Positions 8,416-16,102 of a stretch of DNA of 64,000 nucleotides are shown piece by piece. The position numbers and the translations under genes were made by a program. The notes under the pieces were generated by a model, which worked only from the letters and a program-made list of their open reading frames with translations, had not been told where the DNA came from and made no database searches. Source of the stretch: Brevibacillus_C sp046036945 (GTDB taxonomy: Bacteria > Bacillota > Bacilli > Brevibacillales > Brevibacillaceae); contig NZ_JBJQOQ010000004.1 in the NCBI RefSeq assembly GCF_046036945.1, positions 1 to 64,000 on the forward strand. The letters are read 5' to 3'. The stretch's first letter is position 1. The number at the start of each line of letters is the position of its first letter.

Positions 8416-9078
8416 ATGATAAAAGCTGTTATTTTTGATTTTGACGGGCTTATCTTTGACACCGAAACCTTCGTTCTGCAAGCATTTGAAGAAATGTACG
8501 ACGAGTATCAGGTAAATTTCCCTAAAGAGGCGTGGAATCAATCGATTGGAACTTCGCTCGCATTTGACCCGTACGAAGCATTGCTGCTCCGCCAGCCAAC
8601 CGCCAGCAAGGAAGAATTGAAAGCAGAATATGAGAGAAGATATCAATCGATCCGAGAAGGCAAATTGCCGCGAGAAGGGGTAATAGAATACTTGCAAAGA
8701 GCGAAGCAATTAAACTTGAAAATTGCAATAGCATCAAGCTCCCCCAGAAGCTGGATCGATGAGCATGTCAGTATATTGGCGATTTCCCAGTATTTCGATT
8801 TTATTTGCACCGCAGACGATGTAGAGCAGATAAAACCCGATCCAGAGCTGTACCAGAAGGTGCTGCACTACTTTGATATACAGCCCCATGAAGCAATCGT
8901 ATTCGAAGATTCTCCCAACGGCTCTTTAGCTGCCATCAGAGCTGGCATTCCTTGTGTCATAGTTCCCAATGAAACAACCAGGCTGCTTGTCTTTGATGAA
9001 CGAATCACCCTGAGAATAAACTCCAAACGGGATATGACTTTAGATGAAGTGATCGAGAAAATATCCGCACTCCGGTAG
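8416..9078 (+). CDS. HAD-superfamily phosphatase (beta-phosphoglucomutase-like)
   Basis: A 220-aa haloacid dehalogenase subfamily IA hydrolase. Motif I is FDFDGLIFDTE (Asp9 nucleophile, Asp11 acid/base), motif II is the SSSP serine near 108, motif III is KPDP near 138, and EDSPNG near 162 carries the Mg-binding acid. The cap is helical. Close relatives remove phosphate from sugar phosphates or act as beta-phosphoglucomutases; the substrate cannot be read off. Placement just after mtlD and hxlB suggests a sugar- or polyol-phosphate substrate. Confidence 0.8.
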   Translation: MIKAVIFDFDGLIFDTETFVLQAFEEMYDEYQVNFPKEAWNQSIGTSLAFDPYEALLLRQPTASKEELKAEYERRYQSIREGKLPREGVIEYLQRAKQLNLKIAIASSSPRSWIDEHVSILAISQYFDFICTADDVEQIKPDPELYQKVLHYFDIQPHEAIVFEDSPNGSLAAIRAGIPCVIVPNETTRLLVFDERITLRINSKRDMTLDEVIEKISALR

Positions 9079-9098
9079 ACATCGAAACTTCTCACATC

Positions 9099-9160
9099 CA
9101 GGGGACTGCAGTTGCTTGCCGCATCGCATGCGGAACAGAATACAAGCTGCAGCTCCCCTG
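9099..9160. other. Large imperfect hairpin between convergent genes
   Basis: CAGGGGACTGCAG and CTGCAGCTCCCCTG form long arms around an inner CCGCAT/ATGCGG pair. It lies between the HAD gene and the desaturase, which converge. It may serve as a two-way transcript end despite having no clear T-tract. Confidence 0.45.
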
Positions 9161-9180
9161 ATGTACCTGCCGATCAAGCC

Positions 9181-10188
9181 CTAGCCGGCCTTGACGAGCA
9201 AATGCTTGATCTCCTGAAAGCTGACGAATTTTTTGTTGGCTTCATCCCAAAGGCGAAATCGAATCGCTTGCAGGCTGGAGATGATCGTAATCGTGGTTAC
9301 GCTCTGAAAAGCGGGTATGTTGTCGTGAGCCTTTTGCAAATAGTAATTGGGTACTTTAGGACTTAAATGGTGCACGTGGTGAAAGCCGATATTCCCGGTC
9401 AACCATTGCAGGACTTTGGGCAGCTTGTAATAGGAGCTTCCATCTACGGCCGCTTTGACAAAATCCCAGTCCTGTTCTTTTTCGAAATAGCTGTCTTCAA
9501 ACTGGTGCTGCACGTAAAAGAGCCATATGCCGGCAGCTCCCGAAAGGTAAAAAATAGGGACCTGAATCAACAGGAAGGCTTGCCATCCGATTGCCCAGCA
9601 GAGCAATCCCGACACGGCAGCAATGCCTATATTCGTAAGATAGGTGTTGAGACGTTCCGGCAGCTTGGCATCTTTCCTGTTAAAGCGATTCTCGATCAGC
9701 ATATTGTAGAAGGGACCGAACACGAACATAATCAACGGGTTTCGGTACAGGCGGTAAGCCGTCCGCTTCCATACCGATGCAGACAGGTATTCTTCCACTG
9801 TGAGAATCCAGATATCCCCAATGCCGCGTTTGTTTAAATTGCTGCTGGTCGCGTGATGGATCGAATGGCTATGCCGCCATTTGTCGTAAGGGTGAAACGT
9901 CAAGATGCCTGTGATTGTGCCTAAAATCTCATTTGCCCGGCGATTTCTAAAGAAAGAATAGTGGCAACAATCGTGAAAGAGTATGAAAATCCGAATGACA
10001 AATCCGGCAGCGAGAATGGCTATACCCAGCGTCAGCCAATACGAGATCGCAAGGCTTTGATAGGCGAGATACCAAAGGAGAAAAAAGGGGATCATCGTGT
10101 TGCAGATCTGTCGAATACTTCTCCATGCATTTGATTGTTCGAACGCGGCGATGTGCTGTTTCAATTTGCGTGCTCTTTCGTTTTTCAT
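9181..10188 (-). CDS. Membrane fatty acid desaturase
   Basis: Integral membrane di-iron desaturase acting on membrane lipid acyl chains. The three histidine boxes are present: HDCCH at 72-76, HSIHH at 108-112 and HHVHH near the C-terminus, with hydrophobic stretches at about 30-70 and 175-225. Length is 336 aa from the ATG at 10188, chosen because AAAGGGG sits 6-7 bp upstream. Regiospecificity (delta-5 or other) cannot be told. It lies downstream of the PadR gene set with a 72-bp gap, so cotranscription is possible. Confidence 0.87.
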   Translation of the reverse strand: MKNERARKLKQHIAAFEQSNAWRSIRQICNTMIPFFLLWYLAYQSLAISYWLTLGIAILAAGFVIRIFILFHDCCHYSFFRNRRANEILGTITGILTFHPYDKWRHSHSIHHATSSNLNKRGIGDIWILTVEEYLSASVWKRTAYRLYRNPLIMFVFGPFYNMLIENRFNRKDAKLPERLNTYLTNIGIAAVSGLLCWAIGWQAFLLIQVPIFYLSGAAGIWLFYVQHQFEDSYFEKEQDWDFVKAAVDGSSYYKLPKVLQWLTGNIGFHHVHHLSPKVPNYYLQKAHDNIPAFQSVTTITIISSLQAIRFRLWDEANKKFVSFQEIKHLLVKAG

Positions 10189-10260
10189 ATTTTCCCCTTT
10201 AATCAAGTATTTTCCTTTTCGGCGTGTACCGAACCGGCAAAGGCCGTTTTACCTGGACGC

Positions 10261-11118
10261 TTACTGTTCCTTGACAGTGATATTGCCTGAGGTTGTGCGA
10301 ATTTTAACAACCTCCTGTGTTTTCCCTTTTGAATCCGGCGCCTTAATATTGCCAGACGAAGCACGCAGATCATAAAGACCGGCAAAACCTTTGGCTACCG
10401 TCATCGTCACGTTGCCGGAGCTTGCGTTTATGTCCGTGTTCGCCGCTGTTTTCTGCGTGATTTTGACGTTTCCTGAGGTGGCATTCACGATGGAATTGCC
10501 GGAAAGCTCGTCAACGGTGACAGAACCTGATTTCGAAGTAACTTGGAGAGATCCTGTGATTCCGCTTCCCTGGATATTTCCCGAAGTACATTCCATGGAA
10601 ATATTCTGGGCCTCGATATCATGAAAGCGAATGTTTCCTGACGATGCTCCCATCTGAATATTTCGCCCTTTCACATCGCTGTAGCTCGCATTTCCTGATT
10701 GGAGACGGAAATGGACACTGTCCAGCATTTCTTGTTCTGGAAGAGCAACGGTCACATGCAATGTTCGTTCGGAATGATCAAACGAGGGGAATCCCCATTC
10801 ATTCGTGTTTAAGTCCAGGCTTAGAGTATGGGCAGATATCTCTGCCGATTCGATCTTCTGTGCAACGTCCTTATGGGCTGTGCCATTTACGTGTACATAT
10901 CCCGGCTGGTTGCTTTGGCTCTCTATAAATTCAACGTTCAAATTCGTTGAACCGCCTTGAACCTCCAATCTCTCCAATTCATTAGGCTCTATCTCCCACT
11001 GCTTATCTACGGAGACCGTTCCTTTTCCTGAGCTTGTATAAGCGAATTTGTAATACGCCATACCCAATAAACCTGCGATTACGAATCCGATTACGATCAT
11101 TGTCATGGTTTTTACCAT
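10261..11118 (-). CDS. DUF4097-type beta-helical membrane-anchored protein
   Basis: A 285-aa protein with one N-terminal membrane segment (about 5-25) and a repetitive beta-rich body. The recurring S(A)SGN(I/V) pattern (ASSGNIRF, CTSGNIQG, ATSGNVKI, ASSGNVTM, ASSGNIKA, TTSGNITV) is the DUF4097 adhesin-like repeat. Such proteins occur in cell-envelope stress operons such as LiaX/YvlB contexts. The start at 11118 (MVKTMTM) has AAGGGAG nine bases upstream. It lies in an operon after two membrane proteins and a PadR regulator, so a role in sensing or buffering envelope stress is inferred. Confidence 0.8.
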   Translation of the reverse strand: MVKTMTMIVIGFVIAGLLGMAYYKFAYTSSGKGTVSVDKQWEIEPNELERLEVQGGSTNLNVEFIESQSNQPGYVHVNGTAHKDVAQKIESAEISAHTLSLDLNTNEWGFPSFDHSERTLHVTVALPEQEMLDSVHFRLQSGNASYSDVKGRNIQMGASSGNIRFHDIEAQNISMECTSGNIQGSGITGSLQVTSKSGSVTVDELSGNSIVNATSGNVKITQKTAANTDINASSGNVTMTVAKGFAGLYDLRASSGNIKAPDSKGKTQEVVKIRTTSGNITVKEQ

Positions 11119-11146
11119 GCCGTTTTCTCCCTTCATCACGCGGCGT

Positions 11147-11806
11147 CTAGTATTTCCCTTTGGTGGAAGCGTGAAGCTGTGCCTTTTTAAAATGGTAGTA
11201 ATACATACTGAGCGGCCACCACAGGATCAGGAAGATAGGGTAGATTGCCCAAATGGTACCCGGTGAAGAGACTAGATTGACTGTGATAAAAAAGAGAATC
11301 GTCAGGATACTGGCAGAGATCGATAATCCGAAATAGTTTCTTTTCTGTGCATAGTACAAAGCGAGTGGCCACCACAGGACTGCATAGGCCGGATAGATCG
11401 CCCACGGATACGGCGGAGAGATGTAAATGTTCAAGATGGAGTAGTAGACAATCGTGCAAAGACTGGCGATGCATGCAAAAGGCAGCGTTTTTGCTTTTTT
11501 CCCGGAAAGTACGGAAGCAGGCCACCAGACTAGCGGGAAAATCGCATAAAGAAACCAGGGATGGCCGGGTGAATACAGACAGTTGATCACAAAGAGAAAC
11601 ATGATAATCAAGAGACTGCATAAGACGGAATGGAGCTTGTGTTTTCTTTGCTTGATAAAAATCCAGCTCATCACCAAGAGCAACAGGGTAAAACCAGGGT
11701 AAAGAAACCAGATGAAATCCGGGCTCGTCAGGAAGTTCGCAACCACTAGAAAGATGATGCTCATCAGACAGCCAGCCAAGATAAACCCGATCGTATATTT
11801 ATCCAT
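11147..11806 (-). CDS. Multi-spanning membrane protein with repeated WWP motif
   Basis: A 219-aa hydrophobic protein with about eight membrane helices arranged as four repeats. Each repeat has an (S)P..-W-[FA]-[LI]-Y-[PA] turn followed about ten residues later by LWWPL or VWWPA. Copies are centred near residues 30, 85, 140 and 195, the first lacking WWP. The same unit occurs once at the end of the neighbouring 11819-12214 protein, so this gene looks like an expansion of that domain. No enzymatic motif is visible. I do not know its function; context suggests envelope sensing with DUF4097. Confidence 0.75.
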   Translation of the reverse strand: MDKYTIGFILAGCLMSIIFLVVANFLTSPDFIWFLYPGFTLLLLVMSWIFIKQRKHKLHSVLCSLLIIMFLFVINCLYSPGHPWFLYAIFPLVWWPASVLSGKKAKTLPFACIASLCTIVYYSILNIYISPPYPWAIYPAYAVLWWPLALYYAQKRNYFGLSISASILTILFFITVNLVSSPGTIWAIYPIFLILWWPLSMYYYHFKKAQLHASTKGKY

Positions 11807-11818
11807 CAGTACGCCCCC

Positions 11819-12214
11819 TTACCTAGTGCGCAGCCAATGAAAAAACATCGACAACGGCCACCATAGAACCCCGAAAGTGGGATAAACAAACCAAATGACG
11901 TCAGGAGTATAGTAGAAATTGATGAAGGCAACCAGGGCGATAATGAGTATACTCCCCCAGATGGAGAAACCGAGATTGATTTTCGCCATATCTTTTTTGA
12001 TCGGCTGTCCAACACCCAGTTCTTTTTTGATCTCCTCGATGTCCCCGAATTCTACGATTGCTTTATTGACCGCATCTTCCTCCGCTTTGCCCTGCTGCAT
12101 CAGATCGAATACTTTCTCTTCCAGGTTTTCGATGATCTCCTGTTTGATGACTTGTTTCTTTTCGCTTTCCGGAACATCCTTGAACAATGCGTCTACATGT
12201 TGTTTGATTCGCAA
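11819..12214 (-). CDS. HAAS/DUF1700-like membrane protein
   Basis: A 131-aa protein with an N-terminal charged helical domain (about 1-75) of the type found next to PadR regulators: a coiled helical bundle with DAVNKAIVEFGDIEEIKKELG. Two membrane helices follow, ending in VIWFVYPTFGVLWWPLSMF. Such proteins are often cotranscribed with PadR and may pass membrane signals to it. It overlaps nothing but abuts padR (12216) by one base. The last 30 residues match the repeat unit of the 11147-11806 protein. Confidence 0.8.
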   Translation of the reverse strand: MRIKQHVDALFKDVPESEKKQVIKQEIIENLEEKVFDLMQQGKAEEDAVNKAIVEFGDIEEIKKELGVGQPIKKDMAKINLGFSIWGSILIIALVAFINFYYTPDVIWFVYPTFGVLWWPLSMFFHWLRTR

Positions 12215-12215
12215 T

Positions 12216-12539
12216 TTATAATCCCTCCATAAACAGATCGATGATTTCCTTGGTTTCCTGCCACTCTCGAACCGTTTCTTTCAGATAAGCCTTGCCTAAC
12301 GTCGTTATTCGATAATATTTTCTTCTGCCCCCGTGGGAAATATCTCCGTAGTAGGAATCGATCAGCTCTCTGCTCTCTAATCGTTGAAATACAGCGTACA
12401 AGGTAGCTTCCTTGATGTGGAATCGGTCTTTTGTTCGCAGACTGATTTCTTTGGAGATTTCGTAACCGTACCGGTCTTTTTCCAGGATCAAGCGAAGAAT
12501 GATTGGGTCCAAATGTCCACGGATAATATCGCTTCGAAT
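12216..12539 (-). CDS. PadR-family transcriptional regulator (possible ATT start)
   Basis: A winged-helix repressor of the PadR type (LILEKDRYGYEISKEI, KEATLYAVFQRLESRELI, GGRRKYYRITTLGK), about 107 aa. A TTG at 12512 is the only usual start in frame, but it has no ribosome site. The frame stays open upstream and encodes IRSDIIRGHLDPIILRLI, the expected PadR N-terminus. A perfect AGGAGG (12554-12549) lies nine bases before an ATT codon at 12539. I therefore favour ATT as start, as in infC. The gene heads the minus operon down to 10261 or 9181. Confidence 0.75.
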   Translation of the reverse strand: MRSDIIRGHLDPIILRLILEKDRYGYEISKEISLRTKDRFHIKEATLYAVFQRLESRELIDSYYGDISHGGRRKYYRITTLGKAYLKETVREWQETKEIIDLFMEGL

Positions 12540-12561
12540 GGTAATGAACCTCCTTGCATCA

Positions 12562-12742
12562 TGTACTCTGTCTCATGGAGTAATCTTAACCTGAATTGCT
12601 CTATCTGTCAAAGTAATTTTTAAAAATGGGTTTTTTCATTGGAAAGCCGCAACTTAACTGGGGTTTTCAAGAATAGTTTGGATTGAATTATTCTATTTGA
12701 TAGAGTAATTTTAAAGAAGATTACTCTTTGTGTCAAAGTAAA
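12562..12742. promoter_or_regulatory. Four 23-bp operator-like dyads upstream of padR
   Basis: Four related imperfect palindromes of the form ATTACTCT-N7-AAAGTAAT lie at 12562-12584, 12595-12617, 12687-12709 and 12720-12742. Copy three is the most symmetric (ATTATTCTAT, TTG, ATAGAGTAAT). Starts are spaced 33, 92 and 33 bp, so they form two equally spaced pairs. They are good candidates for PadR binding and autoregulation. The rest of 12743-12820 shows no clear signal. Confidence 0.65.
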
Positions 12743-12823
12743 TTGCCTTTGATTCTGTTCGATCACGGATTTATTCCTGAATGCAAGCCTGCAGTTTGGC
12801 AGAAGGTTATGGAATAAATTTGA

Positions 12824-12900
12824 TTGACAATTTTTTTCCCTCGTGACAAAATAAACTCCGTTCATTAAACGTTCATTTAGGTGAGATGATACACGTTCAT
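12824..12900 (+). promoter_or_regulatory. Promoter and repeated operator half-sites before the TetR gene
   Basis: TTGACA at 12824-12829 is followed after 17 bp by CAAAAT. Downstream, CGTTCAT occurs three times in the same orientation at 12859, 12870 and 12894. These direct repeats over the expected start region are likely half-sites for the TetR-type repressor encoded next. Confidence 0.55.
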
Positions 12901-12926
12901 CTTTGCCTTGCAAGGGAGGGTGACAA

Positions 12927-13523
12927 TTGACCCAGGATCAACCGATAGACCGCCGTCAAATGCTGAAGGATGCAGCGATTTATCTTGTCGGGAAGAATGG
13001 GTACGACCGGACGACCATCAAGGAAATCGCCAGGCATTGCGACGTCACTGTGGGGGTGATTTACCATTACTTCGAGAGTAAAAAAGATTTATTCTGCGAA
13101 GCTCTCAAGGACTACTGTTCCAGTTGGGAGGAGATTGTCCCGAACGTAAGACAGTTGCCGATCGAAGAAGGACTGGTGTTGATCGCGACCAGATTTATCG
13201 ATAATTGGCGGAATAATCAAGCCTTTATAAAGATTTTTGCTACGGAAAGTTTTCAGAACGAGGACGCGCATGCTCTGTTTTCCGATTTGTTGGCAGACGC
13301 CAGGGAAAAGCTGAGCAGGTACTTTGAATGCAAAATAGCGGAAAAAGAGATTGCTCCTGCCGATAAGCAGATCATGATGAACATGTTTGTAAGTCACTTT
13401 TTTACTGCATTGCTCTTCAAAGAACGGTTGCACATTCCCATATTGCCGGAAGTTGACGACGGATTTATCAGGGCGAGCGTCCGAATGTTGTTATCAGGTT
13501 GGAGACAGGGGGATTTGGAGTGA
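12927..13523 (+). CDS. TetR/AcrR-family regulator of the efflux operon
   Basis: A 198-aa repressor with an N-terminal HTH (KDAAIYLVGKNGYDRTTIKEIARHCDVTVGVIYHYF shows helices and the typical YHYF end; quoted only as pieces: YDRTTIKEIA, VTVGVIYHYF) and a variable helical ligand domain. The TTG start at 12927 is chosen from the GGGAGG site nine bases before. Its stop overlaps the GTG of the adaptor gene by four bases, so it is the first gene of the efflux operon and likely controls it through the CGTTCAT repeats. Confidence 0.87.
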   Translation: MTQDQPIDRRQMLKDAAIYLVGKNGYDRTTIKEIARHCDVTVGVIYHYFESKKDLFCEALKDYCSSWEEIVPNVRQLPIEEGLVLIATRFIDNWRNNQAFIKIFATESFQNEDAHALFSDLLADAREKLSRYFECKIAEKEIAPADKQIMMNMFVSHFFTALLFKERLHIPILPEVDDGFIRASVRMLLSGWRQGDLE

Positions 13524-14782
13524 AACAGGAAAATCGGGAGAAAACCTGGGGGAGACCAGCTTTGCTTCTCGTCGGCGTTTGTGCCGCGGTTTCGTTGGCG
13601 GGATGCTCAAGTCTGCCGGCCAGTTCTGCGCCAGGGGTGCAGTCGGTGGTGGTCGAAACGATCGGACACAACAGCTTAAAGAAGGCAAAAATGGCGGTAG
13701 GCCGAGTCATGGGCGATACAGAATCGGCTGTCATGACAAAAATTCAAGGGCGGGTCGTTCGCGTATCGAAGGACATAGGTCAGGAGGTAAAGGCGGGAGA
13801 ACCGCTCATTTATTTGGATGACAAGGATTATCAGGTGGCGCTTGAGCAGGCGAATGCCGGTTTGCGCGGTGCCGAGGCAAGGCTGGCTGACGCACAGCGC
13901 GGGACCAGATCTCAGCAGCAGCAGCAATTGGATGAGAGGATTCGCGCGGCAAATGCTGCACTGGAGAATGCAAAACATACCTTGGAGCGAACCCAATCGC
14001 TTTTTGAATCGGGGGCCGTTTCCCAGTCCCAATTGGACGCTGATTCCCTGGCCTATACCCAAGCGCAAAGCACTTATCAACAGGTACTGCAGGAGAAGAG
14101 TCTGGCGAACGAGGGCGCTACCCGAGAGTCGATTGCCAACCTGCAGGCGGCCGTCGCCGAAGCGAGGGCAAGGGTGAACTCAGCGCAGCTTGCTGTTAGC
14201 AATACGGTTATCACAAGCCCTCTCTCCGGAAAAGTGGCTACAAAAAATATCCAAGACGGCGAGACTGCCTCTCCTGGAGTACCGCTGTTGACGATCGTCA
14301 GCGGCCAGCCAGTGGTGGAAGCCTCCATTCCGGAAGATCAGATCAACAGCTTGAAGGAAGGGCAAACCGTTACAGTTCGGATCGAGCAGGTATCTTCGCA
14401 GCCGTTCGAAGCGAAGGTTCTGGCCATATCGCCAATCGCCAATCCCGCAAGCAAGGAATACCCGGTGAAACTGAGCCTGCCTGGTGACCCCAATCAATGG
14501 AAATCAGGCATGTATGCAGAGGTCACCCTCCCCGAGCCGGAGGAATCGCCCATAACTGTCCCAAGAGATGCCATTGTCAAACGAGGGTCTGAGAGGCTGG
14601 TCATGGTCACGGACGGATCAAAGGCGTTCGCTCACGTGGTGATTACCGGCGCATCAGACGGAACCAGCGTGGAGATTTTAGACGGGGTAAAAGACGGGGA
14701 AAAACTGATCGTTGTCGGGCAAGATCAGCTAAATGACGGTGATCCGGTTCAAGTACTTTGGGAGAAGGAGAACGGCAAATGA
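13520..14782 (+). CDS. RND-type efflux adaptor lipoprotein
   Basis: A 421-aa membrane-fusion-type adaptor exported as a lipoprotein: a hydrophobic signal ends in the lipobox LAGC near residue 30. The order is a barrel-sandwich (lipoyl) half with VSKDIGQEVKAGEPL, a coiled-coil hairpin (about 120-220, rich in Q, A, E, R), the second lipoyl half with TSPLSGKVATKNIQDGETASPG, and beta-barrel domains. GTG at 13520 overlaps the TetR stop (GTGA). In Gram-positives such proteins couple to membrane pumps; here the pump would be the MFS protein at 16089. Confidence 0.85.
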   Translation: MKQENREKTWGRPALLLVGVCAAVSLAGCSSLPASSAPGVQSVVVETIGHNSLKKAKMAVGRVMGDTESAVMTKIQGRVVRVSKDIGQEVKAGEPLIYLDDKDYQVALEQANAGLRGAEARLADAQRGTRSQQQQQLDERIRAANAALENAKHTLERTQSLFESGAVSQSQLDADSLAYTQAQSTYQQVLQEKSLANEGATRESIANLQAAVAEARARVNSAQLAVSNTVITSPLSGKVATKNIQDGETASPGVPLLTIVSGQPVVEASIPEDQINSLKEGQTVTVRIEQVSSQPFEAKVLAISPIANPASKEYPVKLSLPGDPNQWKSGMYAEVTLPEPEESPITVPRDAIVKRGSERLVMVTDGSKAFAHVVITGASDGTSVEILDGVKDGEKLIVVGQDQLNDGDPVQVLWEKENGK

Positions 14783-15432
14783 AGAAAAAAATCGGCTTGC
14801 TCATCCTTGCCCTGCTCATCCTTGGCGGAGGCGCATTCGGCACCAGGCAATACCTCTACGCGATGAGCCACGTCACCACGGACGATGCCAAAATCGATGG
14901 CCGACTGGTCAAAGTGAGTCCGGAAATTGCCGGACGCGTCACCGAGGTTCGCATAAAAGAGGGGGATGCCGTAGAAGCAGGGGAGACATTGGCCCGGCTG
15001 GACGAGAAAAATGCGTCGCTGCAAAATCGGGATTCCGCTCTGGTGAAAGCCCCCGTCACCGGTGTAGTCATTAAGGAATTCGTCTCCGTAGGCGAAAACG
15101 TTTCTCCGGGACAGCGGGTATTTTTACTGGCCAATTTGGATGATTTGTACGTGTCAGCCCGGATCGAGGAGACGAAAATCGAGCGTATCCACGTAGGAGA
15201 CCCGGTCTCGTTTACGATCGACGCTTTTTCCGGCAAGCAGCTTCAAGGGGTGGTAGAACAGATCGGGCTTGCGGCAGACAGCACCTTTTCGCTGCTTCCC
15301 ACTTCCAACGCTTCCGGCAATTTTATTAAAGTGACGCAGCGCATTCCTGTAAAAATCAAAATCCTGGATTCGAATGGATTAAAGCTCTTGCCCGGCATGA
15401 ACACAGTAGTGGATATCACGACAAGGGGATGA
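14779..15432 (+). CDS. Short HlyD-type adaptor, first copy
   Basis: A 217-aa membrane-anchored adaptor with one N-terminal helix (about 5-25), then YAMSHVTTDDAKIDG and two lipoyl halves (KEGDAVEAGETLARLDE and KAPVTGVVIKEFVSVGENVSPGQ). There is almost no coiled-coil hairpin between them. It resembles the short EmrA/YhbJ-type adaptors that partner DHA2-type MFS pumps. The ATG overlaps the previous stop (ATGA) and AGGAG lies upstream. Confidence 0.83.
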   Translation: MKKKIGLLILALLILGGGAFGTRQYLYAMSHVTTDDAKIDGRLVKVSPEIAGRVTEVRIKEGDAVEAGETLARLDEKNASLQNRDSALVKAPVTGVVIKEFVSVGENVSPGQRVFLLANLDDLYVSARIEETKIERIHVGDPVSFTIDAFSGKQLQGVVEQIGLAADSTFSLLPTSNASGNFIKVTQRIPVKIKILDSNGLKLLPGMNTVVDITTRG

Positions 15433-15436
15433 CGCT

Positions 15437-16102
15437 ATGAAGGCCAAGCGGCTGATATTCTCGCTCGTCGCTGTCTACTTGACGGGAAGTGTGCTGATTT
15501 CAGGATATTATTGGTACAATTATCAGTATTATGTAAAAACCAATGACGCTCGCGCCAAGGTAGATTTGTCGTTGGTGACAGCGCCGGTAACAGGCAAGGT
15601 CTATTCCCTCGATGTCCGCGAAAATCAGGAAGTGAAAGCAAATGAAATACTGGGATTCATGCAGGCTTTGAACTCCTCCGCTTCCTCTGAAACCCGCATT
15701 CCTCTGATCGCTCCAGCGAGCGGACGTGTCATGCGGATTGGGGCAGCAGAAGGAGAAATCGTCACGAACGGCCAAAATCTGGTTGCGATAGCCGATCTGC
15801 AAACGGCTTATGTAGAAGCGAGGCTGACGGAAACGGAAGCGACGCGGGTGCGTGTCGGTCAAACGGTAGACGTCCGCTTGGACACTGAGAGCGGCCATAC
15901 CTATCCCGGGGTTGTCTCGCTGGTCGAGGGCGTTACGGAGAAAGCGGTCTGGCCGATTGTATCGCTCGTGCCAGCACGGCAGCAGCCACGGGAAGAGGAA
16001 CTGGTACCGGTGCGAATCCAGGTCAAGGATGCCCGCTTGATCCCGGGGACGAATGCGTCGATCAAAATTAGAGTAAGGGGGGACTCCGATGCCCTCTTCT
16101 GA
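15437..16102 (+). CDS. Short HlyD-type adaptor, second copy
   Basis: A 221-aa paralogue of the preceding gene. It has an N-terminal membrane helix, the KTNDARAKVDLSLV segment, and two lipoyl halves (DVRENQEVKANEIL and APASGRVMRIGAAEGEIVTNGQ) with a very short linker, followed by a beta-barrel. It overlaps the MFS gene by 14 bp. Two tandem short adaptors plus a lipoprotein adaptor for one pump is unusual; they may form a hetero-oligomer. Confidence 0.83.
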   Translation: MKAKRLIFSLVAVYLTGSVLISGYYWYNYQYYVKTNDARAKVDLSLVTAPVTGKVYSLDVRENQEVKANEILGFMQALNSSASSETRIPLIAPASGRVMRIGAAEGEIVTNGQNLVAIADLQTAYVEARLTETEATRVRVGQTVDVRLDTESGHTYPGVVSLVEGVTEKAVWPIVSLVPARQQPREEELVPVRIQVKDARLIPGTNASIKIRVRGDSDALF

